The position numbers and the translations under genes were made by a program. From Echinarachnius parma (lineage: Eukaryota > Echinodermata > Echinoidea > Clypeasteroida > Echinarachniidae), in contig JBAMJV010002944.1 of assembly GCA_037951105.1 (NCBI GenBank), positions 185,500 through 249,499 on the forward strand: a stretch of 64,000 nucleotides of DNA. Reading direction: 5' to 3'. The notes beneath the pieces are model-generated. The model was not told where the DNA came from. It did not search any database and saw only the letters and a program-made list of their open reading frames with translations. Below, in pieces: positions 40,812 to 52,995 of the stretch. How positions within the stretch are numbered: position 1 is the first letter of the stretch; each line of letters opens with the position of its first letter.

Positions 40812-41376
40812 ATAGACCGCTTCTGTAATGTATGCAAATAATATGCGTATGACGTCAGACTCCCCGTTGGCAAGCTTAACAATTAGCGTCTTTTCGCACG
40901 GCGACGCATGTTTGTTTAGAACGTAATCTTAGCGGGGGGTCGCACCCAGAGCGAGAATTTCCGCGTAGCGTCCAAACCTACAACGGTATTCGGATGAATT
41001 AGCGTCCGGCGTAGAGCGACGGGGACAGTCCATACTTCAATGGGTCACCCAGAGGTCAGTGCATGGTCAGCCAATCAGCGCGCCTGTTCTCTCGAGCAAG
41101 GACACGTTCCCATCGTATCGATGCACGTTCCCCGTGTTCTTCACTGCGAAACTGCAAATAGATCGCGACGGTAGCCAGAGTACGGAGACGGTCACAGGTA
41201 ATTTAAATCCCCCGTCCTAGCACTTGCGTCGCAGAGCGAAAAGACGCTAATAGTAACTAGGTCCGGCAAGCTCCGGCAAACCTAGCTTGCCGGACCTAGT
41301 TACTATTGTTAAGCTTGCCAACGGGGAGTCTTACGTCATACGCATATTATTTGCATACATTACAGAAGCGGTCTAT
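40812..41376. mobile_element. Palindromic foldback MITE, second copy, interrupted
   Basis: Same element as 25334-25527: left ATAGACCGCTTCTGTAATG, right its inverse, inner arms gtccggcaagct / agcttgccggac. It is split by the GC-rich element at 40884-41249; without that insertion the length would be about 199 bp, as in the intact copy. Confidence 0.9.
40884..41249. mobile_element. GC-rich TIR element inside the foldback MITE
   Basis: Starts TAGCGTCTTTTCGC and ends GCGAAAAGACGCTA, with a further inverted word GCGACGCA / TGCGTCGC. It sits inside the palindrome with a 2-3 bp duplication (AT or AAT). About 366 bp, clearly richer in GC than its surroundings, no coding frame. Confidence 0.85.
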
Positions 41377-42219
41377 AATTGTGTATATGGGGGTGTAAGT
41401 TGGCATGCTAAACTGTTTTATATTTGGTGGAAGTTGTTCTTATGGATTAGGCTAAAATGGGACATTCTTTATAAATATGATTCTGAAGGAAGTACAAAGA
41501 CTATTGAAGCCATATATATATATTTTTTAAATATATATACTTTCATTCCGTCCAATTTTTATCCGCCAAACGCTTTTCATTTTTGAATAAATTAGCATAA
41601 ATTAGTGAGAAAAAATAAATAAAGAAAAACAAAGAAAATTATTCAAACTCTATCTCCTCTCATGTTTATCACTGGATTAAAGCCAAATTTGGCAGGTATG
41701 TTATTTAACTATATCTCCATCATTATGATGAAAGGAATTTTGAAAATATGCATAATATTTGGTTAATTAATTTATTATGCTATCAAAAAAAGCCATCATC
41801 ATATTGTGCAATGGTATGAGCCCAACATCCTGTCCAATTTTTAGCCAAATTGAATGATAAATAGTGAAGTTTTTAGAAAATATGTGTGAAAAATGACATT
41901 TTACAGAAAATGCATGTAAAGATATGTAAACCATTATCCATTGACACGTGTACACTAACGATATGCAAATATGATGTTTGAATGCATTTATAGTTATTTC
42001 TCAGGGCTTGTCATGCTGGATTTATGTTGAGAAGACCATCAAGATATGGTATAGTCCTAGCTAAAAAAAAAAATTTAAAAATCCAATTTTGTTGTGTTTA
42101 CCAGTACTACCCCCTTAAATTAAAACAGGACATTAAAATCTATGGACATATATATGTGTAAGGTCATATTGTACAACGATTCACCATGAGGTAAATGGTT
42201 TTGACATTGAAGACAACCT

Positions 42220-42800
42220 CTTTGGGGGAAGCGTTTCACTTTGCCCCGTTCCGTGTTTCACTTTGCCCCGTTCCGTGTTTCACTTTGCCCCTGAGGTCCG
42301 GGGCAAAATGGATTTTTAATATTTTGTTCAAGTTCATAGCATTTAATAAAACTGATGATTTGAGAAACATTGATAGTGTCATTTGTTAGTGGTAGTCCTA
42401 AGGTAAAAGTATAAACCAAATGTTTTGCTTTACTTTGCTTTGTAATCCTGTTCTGGTTGTTCCAATTTTGTTGGTCCACTTTGCCCCGGGTTCCCCTACA
42501 TGCTTTACAAAGACCCTCTATTTTCACGATTTCAAGTACACGAACAAAAAACTAGACCCCTGCGAAGTTTTGTACATCTCGCGAACATCGTCGTGCATGC
42601 AAATAAACCTTGTAGCCATCGCCATCACAAAAAACATACCTAAATTTCAAATTTCGCGAACATCGTCATAAACAAAAATTGTCGCGTACATCATCTTGAA
42701 AAAAGACCCTATTTATGGAATTTCGCGTACATCGTCATGAACAAAAAAACAAACTATTTGTCCATTTCCGCGTGCAAGTAAAGATCGCGTTCACATGCGA
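42220..42800. repeat. Short repeats with CTTTGCCCC and TCGCGAACATCGTC motifs
   Basis: 'gtttcactttgccccgttcc' is repeated three times at 42233-42290, with an inverted ggggcaaa word at 42301 and another ctttgccccgg at 42479. Then a weak minisatellite: tcgcgaacatcgtcgtgcat, tttcgcgaacatcgtcataa, gtcgcgtacatcatcttgaa and tttcgcgtacatcgtcatga at 42579, 42653, 42683 and 42720. No protein is supported. Confidence 0.6.
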
Positions 42801-42905
42801 AAAAGACCCCTTTTCACTCGAAATTGTGAACGATCATGCGTGTCCACGGCCAATGTGTAGTGACACCACCGGGATTCGGCTACTTTCCCGAAACTGGACT
42901 TGGGC

Positions 42906-43399
42906 TTTAAAGATGAATTCCAGTTTTGGGAAAGAAGCCGAATACATCTATATTGATCATTATTGTTGAATAAGTATTGAAATAGGGCTTGTGCGTTAAA
43001 ATCGGAACCTAAGCATCGTTAAATACAGAAATATCGGAAGAAATCCAATATCCGCCTGTGAAATTTATAAATCCACCGCCAGTTCGGACCTGTCCACGCC
43101 GCTAGCGCTGGGGGAGATATCGACAAGCTGGAGACAAGCCCGTAAAAACGAACACCTCGTGTACTCGCACGTGGTCATTGTACGTAGCGTATATGGGCGA
43201 TTCCGGAGTTGGCGATCTCTATCTGCAGCTAGCAGATCAAGTTATAATTTTGCAAATATATCAATTAGTAGGCGGTTTCTTGGCAAAATTTGGATAATCC
43301 TATATTAGTACAATTCTATTCTTTCACATTATTGGTAATAAGAGCTTCCATTTCATTTTTTTGAGAGGGGGGCGTTTCCAAAACTGGCCTTTACCTTTA
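42906..43399. mobile_element. MITE with TTAAAG..CCAGTTTTGG ends
   Basis: Left taaagatgaattccagtttt, right ccaaaactggcctttaccttt, imperfectly inverted. The interior matches 29163-29515. The LTR element that starts at 43434 landed just beyond its right edge. Confidence 0.6.
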
Positions 43400-43433
43400 A
43401 GAGTTGCAACTCTTAATAATTGCAAAATGTGTG

Positions 43434-43677
43434 TGAAAAGTATTAGACCCAATAACAGAAACAGTACTCTGGAAAGTATTATAATAGTAGCAAGACTTTA
43501 ATTGATGCAAACACGTTGGTAGCTGCACTCAGACTGAAGAACATTAATGCAACACGTGGTGTACTGGACTCTACCAGCCCACTGGAATGTGGCACAAACA
43601 CATCAAACAGCAGGAGGTCAAACACTGACCTCTGCAACTGACCAAGCTGAGCAGTGTCAGCTGTTGAGTACATTACA
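43434..43677 (-). repeat. LTR of element B (3' LTR on its own strand)
   Basis: 244 bp, nearly identical to 59354-59597. Bounded by the GTGTG target duplication on the outside and by the purine tract on the inside. Confidence 0.92.
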
Positions 43678-45397
43678 TCTCCTCCCCCCTTATATACAAT
43701 GTAGGTTACATCTTACTATGGTCCCATACAATACTAATACAGTCAACATGTTAATTGTGGTTTTACACTTCTAGCAAAATTACTATTAATACAAAACTAC
43801 TGTACAACTCCAACTCCAACTCCATCTCCAACTAAACTACTGTACAACTCCAACTCCAACTCCATCTCCAACTCTTCCCCCTATATTTCCATGGCACAAC
43901 TTATATAACAATAATTATGATCATTATTGTATCTTGTTTTCTTTTCTTTCTTTTTTTTAATCATTATTATTTACGTATAATGTTGTTTTATTTCTAACCA
44001 AAAAAAAATCAACAGCTGCTACATTCTACATTCATAACCCAGGTACATTATATGGGTATACTAAACATTACATCTGGCCGCCAACAGAACAACAGCGAAG
44101 TATTTTACCAAAAGAAAACAAAAATAAGGAACCAACAAACTAACATGGATCCCAATAAAGAACCGTTGTGCTGGGCATATAATCAAAGTCATCAAAGTGC
44201 AAGAAAACGAGAAAGAATTTAATTTTACGGAAACAAAATACATCATAGCAAGATGCAATCAACCCCGTTTCCCACGCTATCTTCCAAATTTTCTTTTAAC
44301 GACTTTATTTTACCATGACAATTTAGCTATGTCTACCTCAACACGTCCCTCCTGAAAGAGAGCATTTATAACAAATAAATGAACTCAAAATGCTCCTGGC
44401 CATATAAAACAGGTCAGACGTTGTAAGTATTCTATCAAATCAATATACATGGTGCAACATGTTTCACTAACTCCATTATTATAACAAAATACATACATTT
44501 TAGCCTTAGAACTTCAATATCCTTAGTTGTCTCGCCAGGACCACGCATCATTTCTCACAAGAAAAATACACATAACATTATTTGGGTATAAGACATGTTT
44601 AACAAACAGGATCGATTAGAAAATATGTTCCATTGCTAACAAACATTTCCATGAGCTCTCATCTATCGATCCTGACTAGAACATGAATCTTTATAACTTG
44701 AATGACGTCACCCTTTAAATAAAATCGTAACTTTTCTTGCTCTTAAAAGCATTTTCACTGAATTTTACTGCAAAAACTATGTTCAAATCCTAATTGTATC
44801 ATAAAAACCCTACTCATGTAATCATGAAAAACACAAGAGATGAGTCAAAGATGCAAAACCTTACATTTTTAACAATTTATGCACTACATCAATTACCCGT
44901 AATCGGATACTGCCTTCTGCACCTATATCGATACTGTTTATAACATGTGCACATTTCAAATAATGCCTGCAAGACAATGTTTAAAACAAAACAAAATACA
45001 TATTTCTGATTATTACGATACCTTGTGATTTGTTTTTCTTTTCAAACAAACCTTTTCTTAAAAATCACAAAAATACATACATGCAATCTTTCCAACAAAT
45101 CAAATGTCTAGTGCCAAACATGCTTCTGGCATCACAATTCACATGCTTTCTTTTACAAAATCAACAATATTTTTCCCGCACGAGCTTCCCCACTAACTGT
45201 GTAATATATGTCACTACATGAAGGTACATCAATCTTTTTCTTACAACATACAAAGAACCAATTTCTTAAATGCAATGCAAGACTGACAAAAATGTAAAAC
45301 AACATTGTTTCTTTTCCATAACAACTGCTAACCCATTAATCTAATGATCAAACCCAGCCTGTAAACGACAAGAAACAACAAATAATCATTATGTATG

Positions 45398-46802
45398 TGT
45401 CGTGGTAATTTTGTACCGTAATATATATTTATAGGATGGAACACTTGAATATATATTTCTGTAATATTTTATCGTAATGTTATATCATTTTAGTTCTGTA
45501 CTCAGTATAATGTTGGTAGGCAATATAGAAGAAAGCCAAGTTGGTCAGTTTATGAGTCTACCCTTTTCTTTCATACCCACCCCTCTATTGATCCTCCCTG
45601 CATCGCCCCTATTCATGCCCCCCCCCATAAACCCGCCTTGTACCAAGCTGCTGGGCAGCCCTATTCAAACACTCCCCCAGCCCCAAGCCCAACTCAGGAC
45701 AAGTTCAATGCCCTCTTTGTTCTGCGTTATATCCTCTTCTTTTATGTCATCTTTCTTAGTTACATCAAGTTTGTTTGGTGTTAACTAACAACTTGAATCT
45801 TGCTTTTAGAGAAAAGGTATAAATATGAGGTGTTAGAAATATCATTCCCTGTAAAAGTAACCGTGTTGTGAAGTTGGATCCTGGACCAGTGGACCCGAAA
45901 GCCATTTTGTTAGTGTAGTGCTGGTGGAAGCTGTCCTTGCATTGCTGATTATAAGGTGAATACTATATATTTTATATAAGTTTGTATTTGATTATGTACA
46001 TTAGGTGTAAGAGAGTGTGAGCTTCTTATTTAATTTATGTTGGAGTCTATATTGAATGTATATGTAGGTGTTCAATTCAATTATCAGTGATAGATGGTCA
46101 TGTTCAGCGAGATTCTCCTTTGATTTGTAGATGTATTTTGCACTTGTTATAATTATAGATTTACAGTGAGATTATTCTTCATTTAAGTTCATAATATAGT
46201 TTAGCTTTCAGCGTAGTATTATTGTGAGAGTTGACAGTGAATACGAGTAAATATTTGTTCTGAACCATCTTAGTTATCACGGTTATAAAGTGTTTGTAAT
46301 TAAAGTTTACTTAGTTATTTGGTAATTGTTTCATATTGCACGGGTATGTAGTTGCGGGATGTAATTGACACTTTGATTTAGTTAAATGTGTTGATTCATT
46401 ATATGTTTTTGTTCTTTTGTTTCACAGGTGTTGATGGTTACGCTGTAATCTGTATAAAACTGTGTTGTGTCAGGTTTTAGTTTGCTTTTTAAGGTTTCAG
46501 TTTTATGTCCTTTAAGTTTTCCGTTTTCGGTCAGGTTTTAGGTCTTAGTCGTTAGTTTTTGGTTTCAAGATAAAGTTTTAGTTTTTATCGTTTTGGCTTT
46601 TGGGTTTTCTCTTTTAGTTTTCGTTTATGTTTTGGCGTTTTATATTTGGAATTTAATAAAGAGTTTAAAGTTAAGTTATTGTCTTCAGTGTCTTCCTTTC
46701 CATAGTCTTCTAGTAAACGAACCAGGGATAGATTTGTTAGGTTTTGATATGATTTATTGATTAATTTATTTTAATACCTGCGGACCAGTTTCGCAGGTCA
46801 CA
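45398..46802 (+). repeat. 5' LTR of element A
   Basis: 1,405 bp, starts TGTCGTGGTAATTTTG and ends CGCAGGTCACA. It contains a TATAAATATGAGG-like promoter word near 45819 and an AATAAAGAG polyadenylation-type word near 46656. Confidence 0.93.
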
Positions 46803-46923
46803 TAATTTTGGTGCCGAAACCGGGGAGGACTGAAAAGAAACACTGTTGTAAATTAAAATAATAACTCGCCAAATTGGGATAACTTGAATAAATTGAATAG
46901 GCCAAAAAGGGAATATTTTTAAT

Positions 46924-48138
46924 ATGATAAGCCTGACACAGCATAGCAAGGTTACAGGAATCAACATGGAGACGCCCATCCCACTGAACTTGTCAACTCC
47001 CATCGGAGGTGAGACGTGCTCACCGCTGAGAGCAGGAACGACAACCATCGGACCAGCACCCGAGTGGGACCGGTATAGGGCAGCTACACCTCTTCAACTT
47101 GCAGGGTTAGACCCCATGCCGTCAATGGCAGAGCTAGCATTGAGCAGTGGACCACGATACGTGACATCGCACCAGGTGAAGCCAGTATCTACATTCAGCG
47201 GCAAGGGAGGACTTAAGGTGGAGGATTGGGTCAGGGACATGAAGTATGTACTTGAGTCAAAAGGTCCAATGCCTCCACATGTGCAGTTTAACGAGATCGT
47301 TCGACACACTGGAGGACGGGCTCGTGACCTCATCCTGAACTTGGAGCTGGATAGCGACCGATGCCTTACGCCGGCTGCAGCCTTTCGGGAACTGTTGGAG
47401 GAGTATGGCGACGCAGACTACACTACATCACCGATGGCAAGTTTCTACGCACGGGTCCAGCACTCCAACGAGACAGCAACCGAGTACGCTGTCGCTCTTG
47501 AGACAAAGCTGCGGGTCGCAAAGGACAGAGGAGAGAGAGCAGCGATGGTCGAGCAAGCGGCACGTGACAGCATGCTGTGCATCCAGTTCATGCACGGTCT
47601 ACGGGATCTAGGAGTGAAGGCTCGACTTGCACCGATGCGGCCTCGGGAGATGACGTTCCGCGACTTGAGGAGAGAGCTGCGCGTCATCGAGGAGGAGGAA
47701 CGTCATAACTCAGCCCAGGTCTACAGGCAGGAGGTGCGACAGGCAGAGCTGAAACAAGCAGAGCTGAGACATACCGCCCCACCCGAGAACCGAGCAATCG
47801 ATGAGCTGACACGAGCCATGCATCAGCTGGTCACGACCCAGCAACAGCAGATGGAGTCGGTGAACATGGCCATGGATTCAGTGAACAGGGCCATGGAGGA
47901 GAATCGCCAGAGGATAGCTGCATTCGAGAGCCAGCTTCAGCGACCCAGAGGCCCCTTCGAGAGCCCGCTTCAGCAACCCAGAGGCCCCCATGATGACAGA
48001 GGGATAGGCGCCGGACGAGGAGGAAGGCGACCGCAGGTTAGTGTCTGCTACACATGTGGACAGCCGGGCCACTTTTCAAGATCTTGCCCTAATCATCGGC
48101 AGATGCAAGGTGCCCCATCACAGCAGGCGTTAAACTAG
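46924..48138 (+). CDS. gag: gag region of element A
   Basis: 404-residue frame of the retrotransposon. A capsid-like region (PVSTFSGKGGLKVEDWVRDM onward) is followed by a charged, Gln-rich helical stretch and a CCHC zinc knuckle, CYTCGQPGHFSRSC, near the C-terminus. This is the structural protein of the particle. It ends shortly before pol, as is usual for Ty3/gypsy. Fossil part, not a host gene. Confidence 0.9.
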   Translation: MISLTQHSKVTGINMETPIPLNLSTPIGGETCSPLRAGTTTIGPAPEWDRYRAATPLQLAGLDPMPSMAELALSSGPRYVTSHQVKPVSTFSGKGGLKVEDWVRDMKYVLESKGPMPPHVQFNEIVRHTGGRARDLILNLELDSDRCLTPAAAFRELLEEYGDADYTTSPMASFYARVQHSNETATEYAVALETKLRVAKDRGERAAMVEQAARDSMLCIQFMHGLRDLGVKARLAPMRPREMTFRDLRRELRVIEEEERHNSAQVYRQEVRQAELKQAELRHTAPPENRAIDELTRAMHQLVTTQQQQMESVNMAMDSVNRAMEENRQRIAAFESQLQRPRGPFESPLQQPRGPHDDRGIGAGRGGRRPQVSVCYTCGQPGHFSRSCPNHRQMQGAPSQQALN

Positions 48139-48164
48139 AACGACCCACAGATGGAGGGCATTCT

Positions 48165-51100
48165 GTGGGTTCCCTCAACCAATCCTGCCCTAAGGAAGCT
48201 GAGCTGAGCGAGAGCCAAGTGGAGGAGGACCAGTCCAGAGGTGGAGAGTTGGTGGGCCCAGTAAATAGCGTGGCTATCACTATATGTAATCAGCAGTGCC
48301 ACGCGATATTAGATACAGGCTCACAGGTAACCACCATCACCGCAGACTACGTGAGACATCACCCCGTGCTTCGGAAGAGAGAGATTAAGCAGACCAGTAT
48401 TCAGCTGGAAGGTGCTGGTGGCCAGGCCGTCCCGTATGAAGGTGTCATCCTACTAGACATCGAGTTCCTGGGGACGAGACTGAAGTCGGTTCCTGCCTTG
48501 GTCGTCCCAGCTATTCAGAAGACGGGAAAGATCTCTTGCCTGCTTGGGACTAACGCTCTCCGTGCCTCTCGGGACCAGCTTCACAGCAAACACGGGCGGA
48601 AGTTCATGCACTTCGTGAAGGCTTCTTCAATGCCCTGCTTCGTAGCATTCGAGGCTATGAACGGCGACGGGCTCGACCTGGCAGATCGCTCGGGTCACGT
48701 AGGAGTTGTGCGCTATGAAGGGAGGAAACCACTAGTACTACGCCCCGGTCAGCAGGTAGACGTTGATGCATGGGCCCCAAATTTCACCCGTGGAAGGATC
48801 TTCACGGCCCTGGTCGAAGAGAACGACGAACTGGTGGGCATCAAGACAGAATCAACACTCACAGAAGTCAACGATGGCCGAGTCAAGATAACGCTAACCA
48901 ACCTTTCCAGCGACGAAGTGTTTCTGAGAAGACATAGGCCGCTGGGTAGGATAGAAGTCGCGAACCCGCTGTACCCCGCCAGCGGACAACTTACCTCTAC
49001 GAGTCACGGTGAGAACAATACAGGTCTTGGTGATTCTGCTACACGTGTGAACGTTTTGCGACAGGACGTTGCTGAGCCTGTGGCTGGACTGGAACTGCCA
49101 ACCGAAGGCCTTTCATCGGCAGAGTCCACGTTGCTACGGGAGGTACTTCAACGAAATGCAGATGTTTTCTCCAAGGGACCAGAAGATTTTGGCTGCACAG
49201 ATACCATCGTACACGATATCCCCCTCGTCGACCCCACCCCATTCCGGATGCCATATAGACGGATCTCACCGTCTGATTTCCATGAAGTTAGGGATCATAT
49301 CCAGGAGCTGCAGTCAGCCGGCATCATTAAACAAAGTAAAAGTCCATTTGCATCCCCCATCGTGGTCGTCCGAAAGAAGGACGGGAAGATCCGGCTCTGC
49401 GTCGACTACCGGAAGCTGAATTCCCGCACAGAAAGGGATGCATTCCCCCTCCCCCGCATCGACGAGTCCCTGGACGCACTAGGCAAGGCCAAGTTCTTCA
49501 CTAGCCTCGACCTTATGGCCGGATATTTACAGGTGCATATGGCAAAGGACGACCAACCGAAGACGGCGTTTACAACTCCCATGGGCCTGTTTGAGTACAC
49601 CCGGATGCCATTCGGATTGATGAATGCCCCAGCGACGTTTCAACGGCTGATGACTACTGTGTTCGGAGACATGAATCTGAGTGAGCTGCTCATCTACTTA
49701 GATGATATCATCATCTTCAGTTCTACGCTGGAGGAGCATCTCACCAGATGGGAGCGTGTCTTCGCCCGACTTCGCGAACATGGACTTAAGCTGAAACCGT
49801 CCAAGTGCAACATACTTCGAAAGGAGGTAAAATACCTGGGTCACGTTGTATCAGCGGAGGGAGTTGCGACGGATCCAGAAAAGACGGAGGCTGTCCACGA
49901 CTGGCCTATTCCAAGGACAAAGAAGGAGGTGAGGAGGTTTCTTGGCTTCACTGGTTACTATCGGCGCTTCATGAAGGATTATGCCAAGATAGCGAGGCCA
50001 CTCTTCAAGCTGATTGGCGGTAAGAAAGGAAACGCCAAGAAACCACCATATACCCCGTTTCTTTGGGATAAGGACTGCCAGTCATCATTCGACACACTCC
50101 GGAATTTGATGTTGAATACACCAGTCCTAGCCTACCCAGACTTCACCCTGCCCTTCATCCTCCAAACGGACGCATCAGGTGATGGCTTGGGAGCTGTTCT
50201 TGCCCAGGTACAAGATGGCCGCGAGCGGGTGGTGGCATACGCAAGCCGCTCCCTTACCGTTGGAGAGGCTCGCTATCCAGCTCACAAGCTAGAGTTCAAG
50301 GCACTTCATTGGGCAGCTACGACAAAGTTCCGTGACTACATCTACGGGCGTAGGGTCACGGTAGTCACGGACAGCAATCCACTGACATATGTGCTTAGCA
50401 GTGCTAAGCTGGACGCACACGGTCAACGATGGGTGAATGACCTCTCTCACTGCGACATGGACATCAAGTACAGACCTGGGAAGGCAAATGACAACGCCGA
50501 CAGCTTATCGAGACTCGCGAGCGAAGATGTTAAGGTGATCTTTGATGAGGCAGTCCACGGCAAGCATCATAAGCCAGTAAAACAACCCAACCCCCAGACC
50601 GAGTCGCCATCTCACCAAGACACTGCGTTCAACATGGCGACTCATGCTTCAACGTCGGAGCAAACGGTGGGTCAGGGGTCGACTAAACTTGAAGCAAGAA
50701 TTGGCGCCCAAGATGTAATAGCAGCACAGGAAGCACATGAAGCTCTGCGAAAGGTAGCTGAATGGATATCCCAGGGACAGAGGCCTAGCCGACGGCAGAG
50801 CCGCAAAGAGACGCGGCTAGTAAGGAGACTACTTGGGAAATGGGAGCACCTCGAGCTGAAGGACGGGATGCTGTTGTACCGAGCTAAAAATAGTAAGTCA
50901 GCTGTACCTGTTCTCCCAAGGAAACAGCGGAATCAACTTCTTCGCAGCATTCACGACGAGATGGGACATCCAGGTTATGAGCGGACTCTTCATCTTTTAC
51001 AATCCCGCTGCTTCTGGCCAGGTATAGCTGCCGAGGTGCGATCATATGTACAGCGGTGCAAGCGGTGCACCCTAAGGAAGACACCAGACCCACATGCCAG

Positions 51101-51530
51101 AGCCCCACTAGAGAGCATCAGGTCGACCCGCCCCCTCGAACTGGTATGTCTTGATTTCCTGTCCCTCGAATCGTCTATGGGTGGGATTGAAAATATCCTG
51201 GTGATCACCGACCACTTCACCCGTCACGCCCAAGCATACCCGACCAGAGACCAGACTGCCCTGACCGTCGCTAGAGCCCTGTGGCAGAATTATGCTGTGC
51301 ACTATGGAATCCCTGAGAGAATTCACAGCGACCAGGGTAGATCTTTTGATGCCGCCGTCATCAAAGAGCTGTGCAGTCTGCTGGGCGTCGACAAAAGCAG
51401 GACCACACCCTATCACCCCCAGGGTAATGGTATGACGGAGAGGTTCAATAGAACCCTGCTCGACATGTTGGGGACACTACTACCCGAACAGAAACCGCGA
51501 TGGAAAGACCATGTATCCGCCATGACCTTC
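48165..51530 (+). CDS. pol: pol region of element A (protease, RT, RNase H, integrase)
   Basis: Family landmarks in order: aspartic protease AILDTGSQVTTI, reverse transcriptase with LLIYLDDIIIF, RNase H LQTDASGDGLGAVL, integrase zinc region (HDEMGHPGYERT ... CKRCTLRK) and catalytic core (LDFLSLE, HSDQGRSFDA). The region is interrupted at 51530 by element C. The integrase tail, with GDKVLVANKN and the RYPLR-like end, lies at 55276-55911. Fossil part; not a host gene. Confidence 0.93.
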
Positions 51531-51589
51531 CCAGGTAGCAAGCCAACGTTGGACCAACGTCGGAAACTTGCAAACTCGTTGGAACTCGT

Positions 51590-52985
51590 TGGACGTTGGA
51601 CAATCTCGTTGGATCAACGTTGGACCAACATCGGTAACTCGCAGTGAAAAAGAAGTTGGACAATCTCGTTGGACCAACGTTGGACCAACATCGGTAACTC
51701 GCAGTGAAATGTACGTTGGACAATCTCGTTGGACCAACGTTGGATCAACATCGTTAACTCGCAGTGAAATAGACGTTGGACAATTTCGTTGGACTAACGT
51801 TGGATCAACATCGGTAACTCGCAGTGAAAAAGACGTTGGACAATCTCGTTGGACCAACGTTGGACCAACATCGGTAACTCGCAGTGAAAAAGACGTTGGA
51901 CAATCTTGTTGGACCAACGTTGGATCAACATCGGTAACTCGCAGTGAAAAAGACGTTGGACAATCTCGTTGGACCAACGTTGGACCAACATCGGTAACTC
52001 GCAGTGAAAAAGACGTTGGACAATCTCGTTGGACCAACATTGGACCAACATCGGTAACTCGCAGTGAAATGGACGTTGGACAATCTTGTTGGACCAACGT
52101 TGGACCAACATCGGTAACTCGCAGTGAAAAAGACGTCGGACAATCTCGTTGGACCAACGTTGGACCAACATCGGTAACTCGCAGTGAAATGGACGTTGGA
52201 CAATCTCGTTGGACCAACGTTGGACCAACATCGGTAACTCGCAGTGAAAAAGACGTTGGACAATCTCGTTAGCCCAACGTTAGACCAACATCGGTAACTC
52301 GCAGTGAAATGGACGTTGTACAATCTTGTTGGACCAACGTTGGACCAACATCGGTAACTCGCAGTGAAATGGACGTTGGACAATCTCGTTGGACCAACGT
52401 TGCACCAACATCGGTAACTTGCAGTGAAATAGTCGTTGGACAATCTCGTTGGACCAACGTTGGATCAACATCGGTAACTCGCAGTGAAAAAGACGTTGGA
52501 CAATCTCGTTGGACCAACGTTGGACCAAATCAGTAACTCGCAGTGAAAAAGACGTTGGACAATCTCGTTAGCCCAACGTTGGACCAACATCGGTAATTCG
52601 CAGTGAAATGGACGTTGTACAATCTTGTTGGACCAACGTTGGACCAACATCGGTAACTCGCAGTGAAGAAGACGTTGGACAATCTCGTTGGACCAACGTT
52701 GGACCAACATCGGTAACTCGCAGTGAAATGGACGTTGGACAATCTCGTTGGACCAACGGTGGACCAACATCGGTAACTCGCAGTGAAAAAGACGTTGGAC
52801 AATCTTGTTGGACCAACGTTGGATCAACATCGGTACCTCGCAGTGAAAAAGATGTTGGACAATCTCGTTGGACCAACGTTGGATCAACATCGGTAATTCG
52901 CAGTGAAAAAGACGTTGGACGATCTCGTTGGATCAACATCGGTAACTCACAGTGAAAAAGACGTTGGACAATCTCGTTAGACCAA
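51590..52985. repeat. 60-bp satellite array, about 23 units
   Basis: The unit runs gacgttggacaatctcgttg, gaccaacgttggaccaacat, cggtaactcgcagtgaaaaa, with few differences between copies; variable sites are mainly aaaa/aatgg/aatag before GACG. The centre TTGGACCAACGTTGG is self-complementary. Because 60 is divisible by three, frames on both strands stay open for 100-245 codons (GPTSVTRSEKDVGQSRWTNV and similar); these are not genes. Confidence 0.97.
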
Positions 52986-52995
52986 CAGTAATGAG

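Noticed and set aside
51480-52890. Long open frames of 140-245 codons on both strands over the 60-bp array
   Set aside because: They result from a repeat unit divisible by three with few stops; the same units are open in opposite strands and there is no start, splice or family support.
51590-52985. Possible CRISPR array (regular repeats)
   Set aside because: Units are contiguous 60-bp tandem copies without unique spacers, in an animal genome, inside a TIR element.
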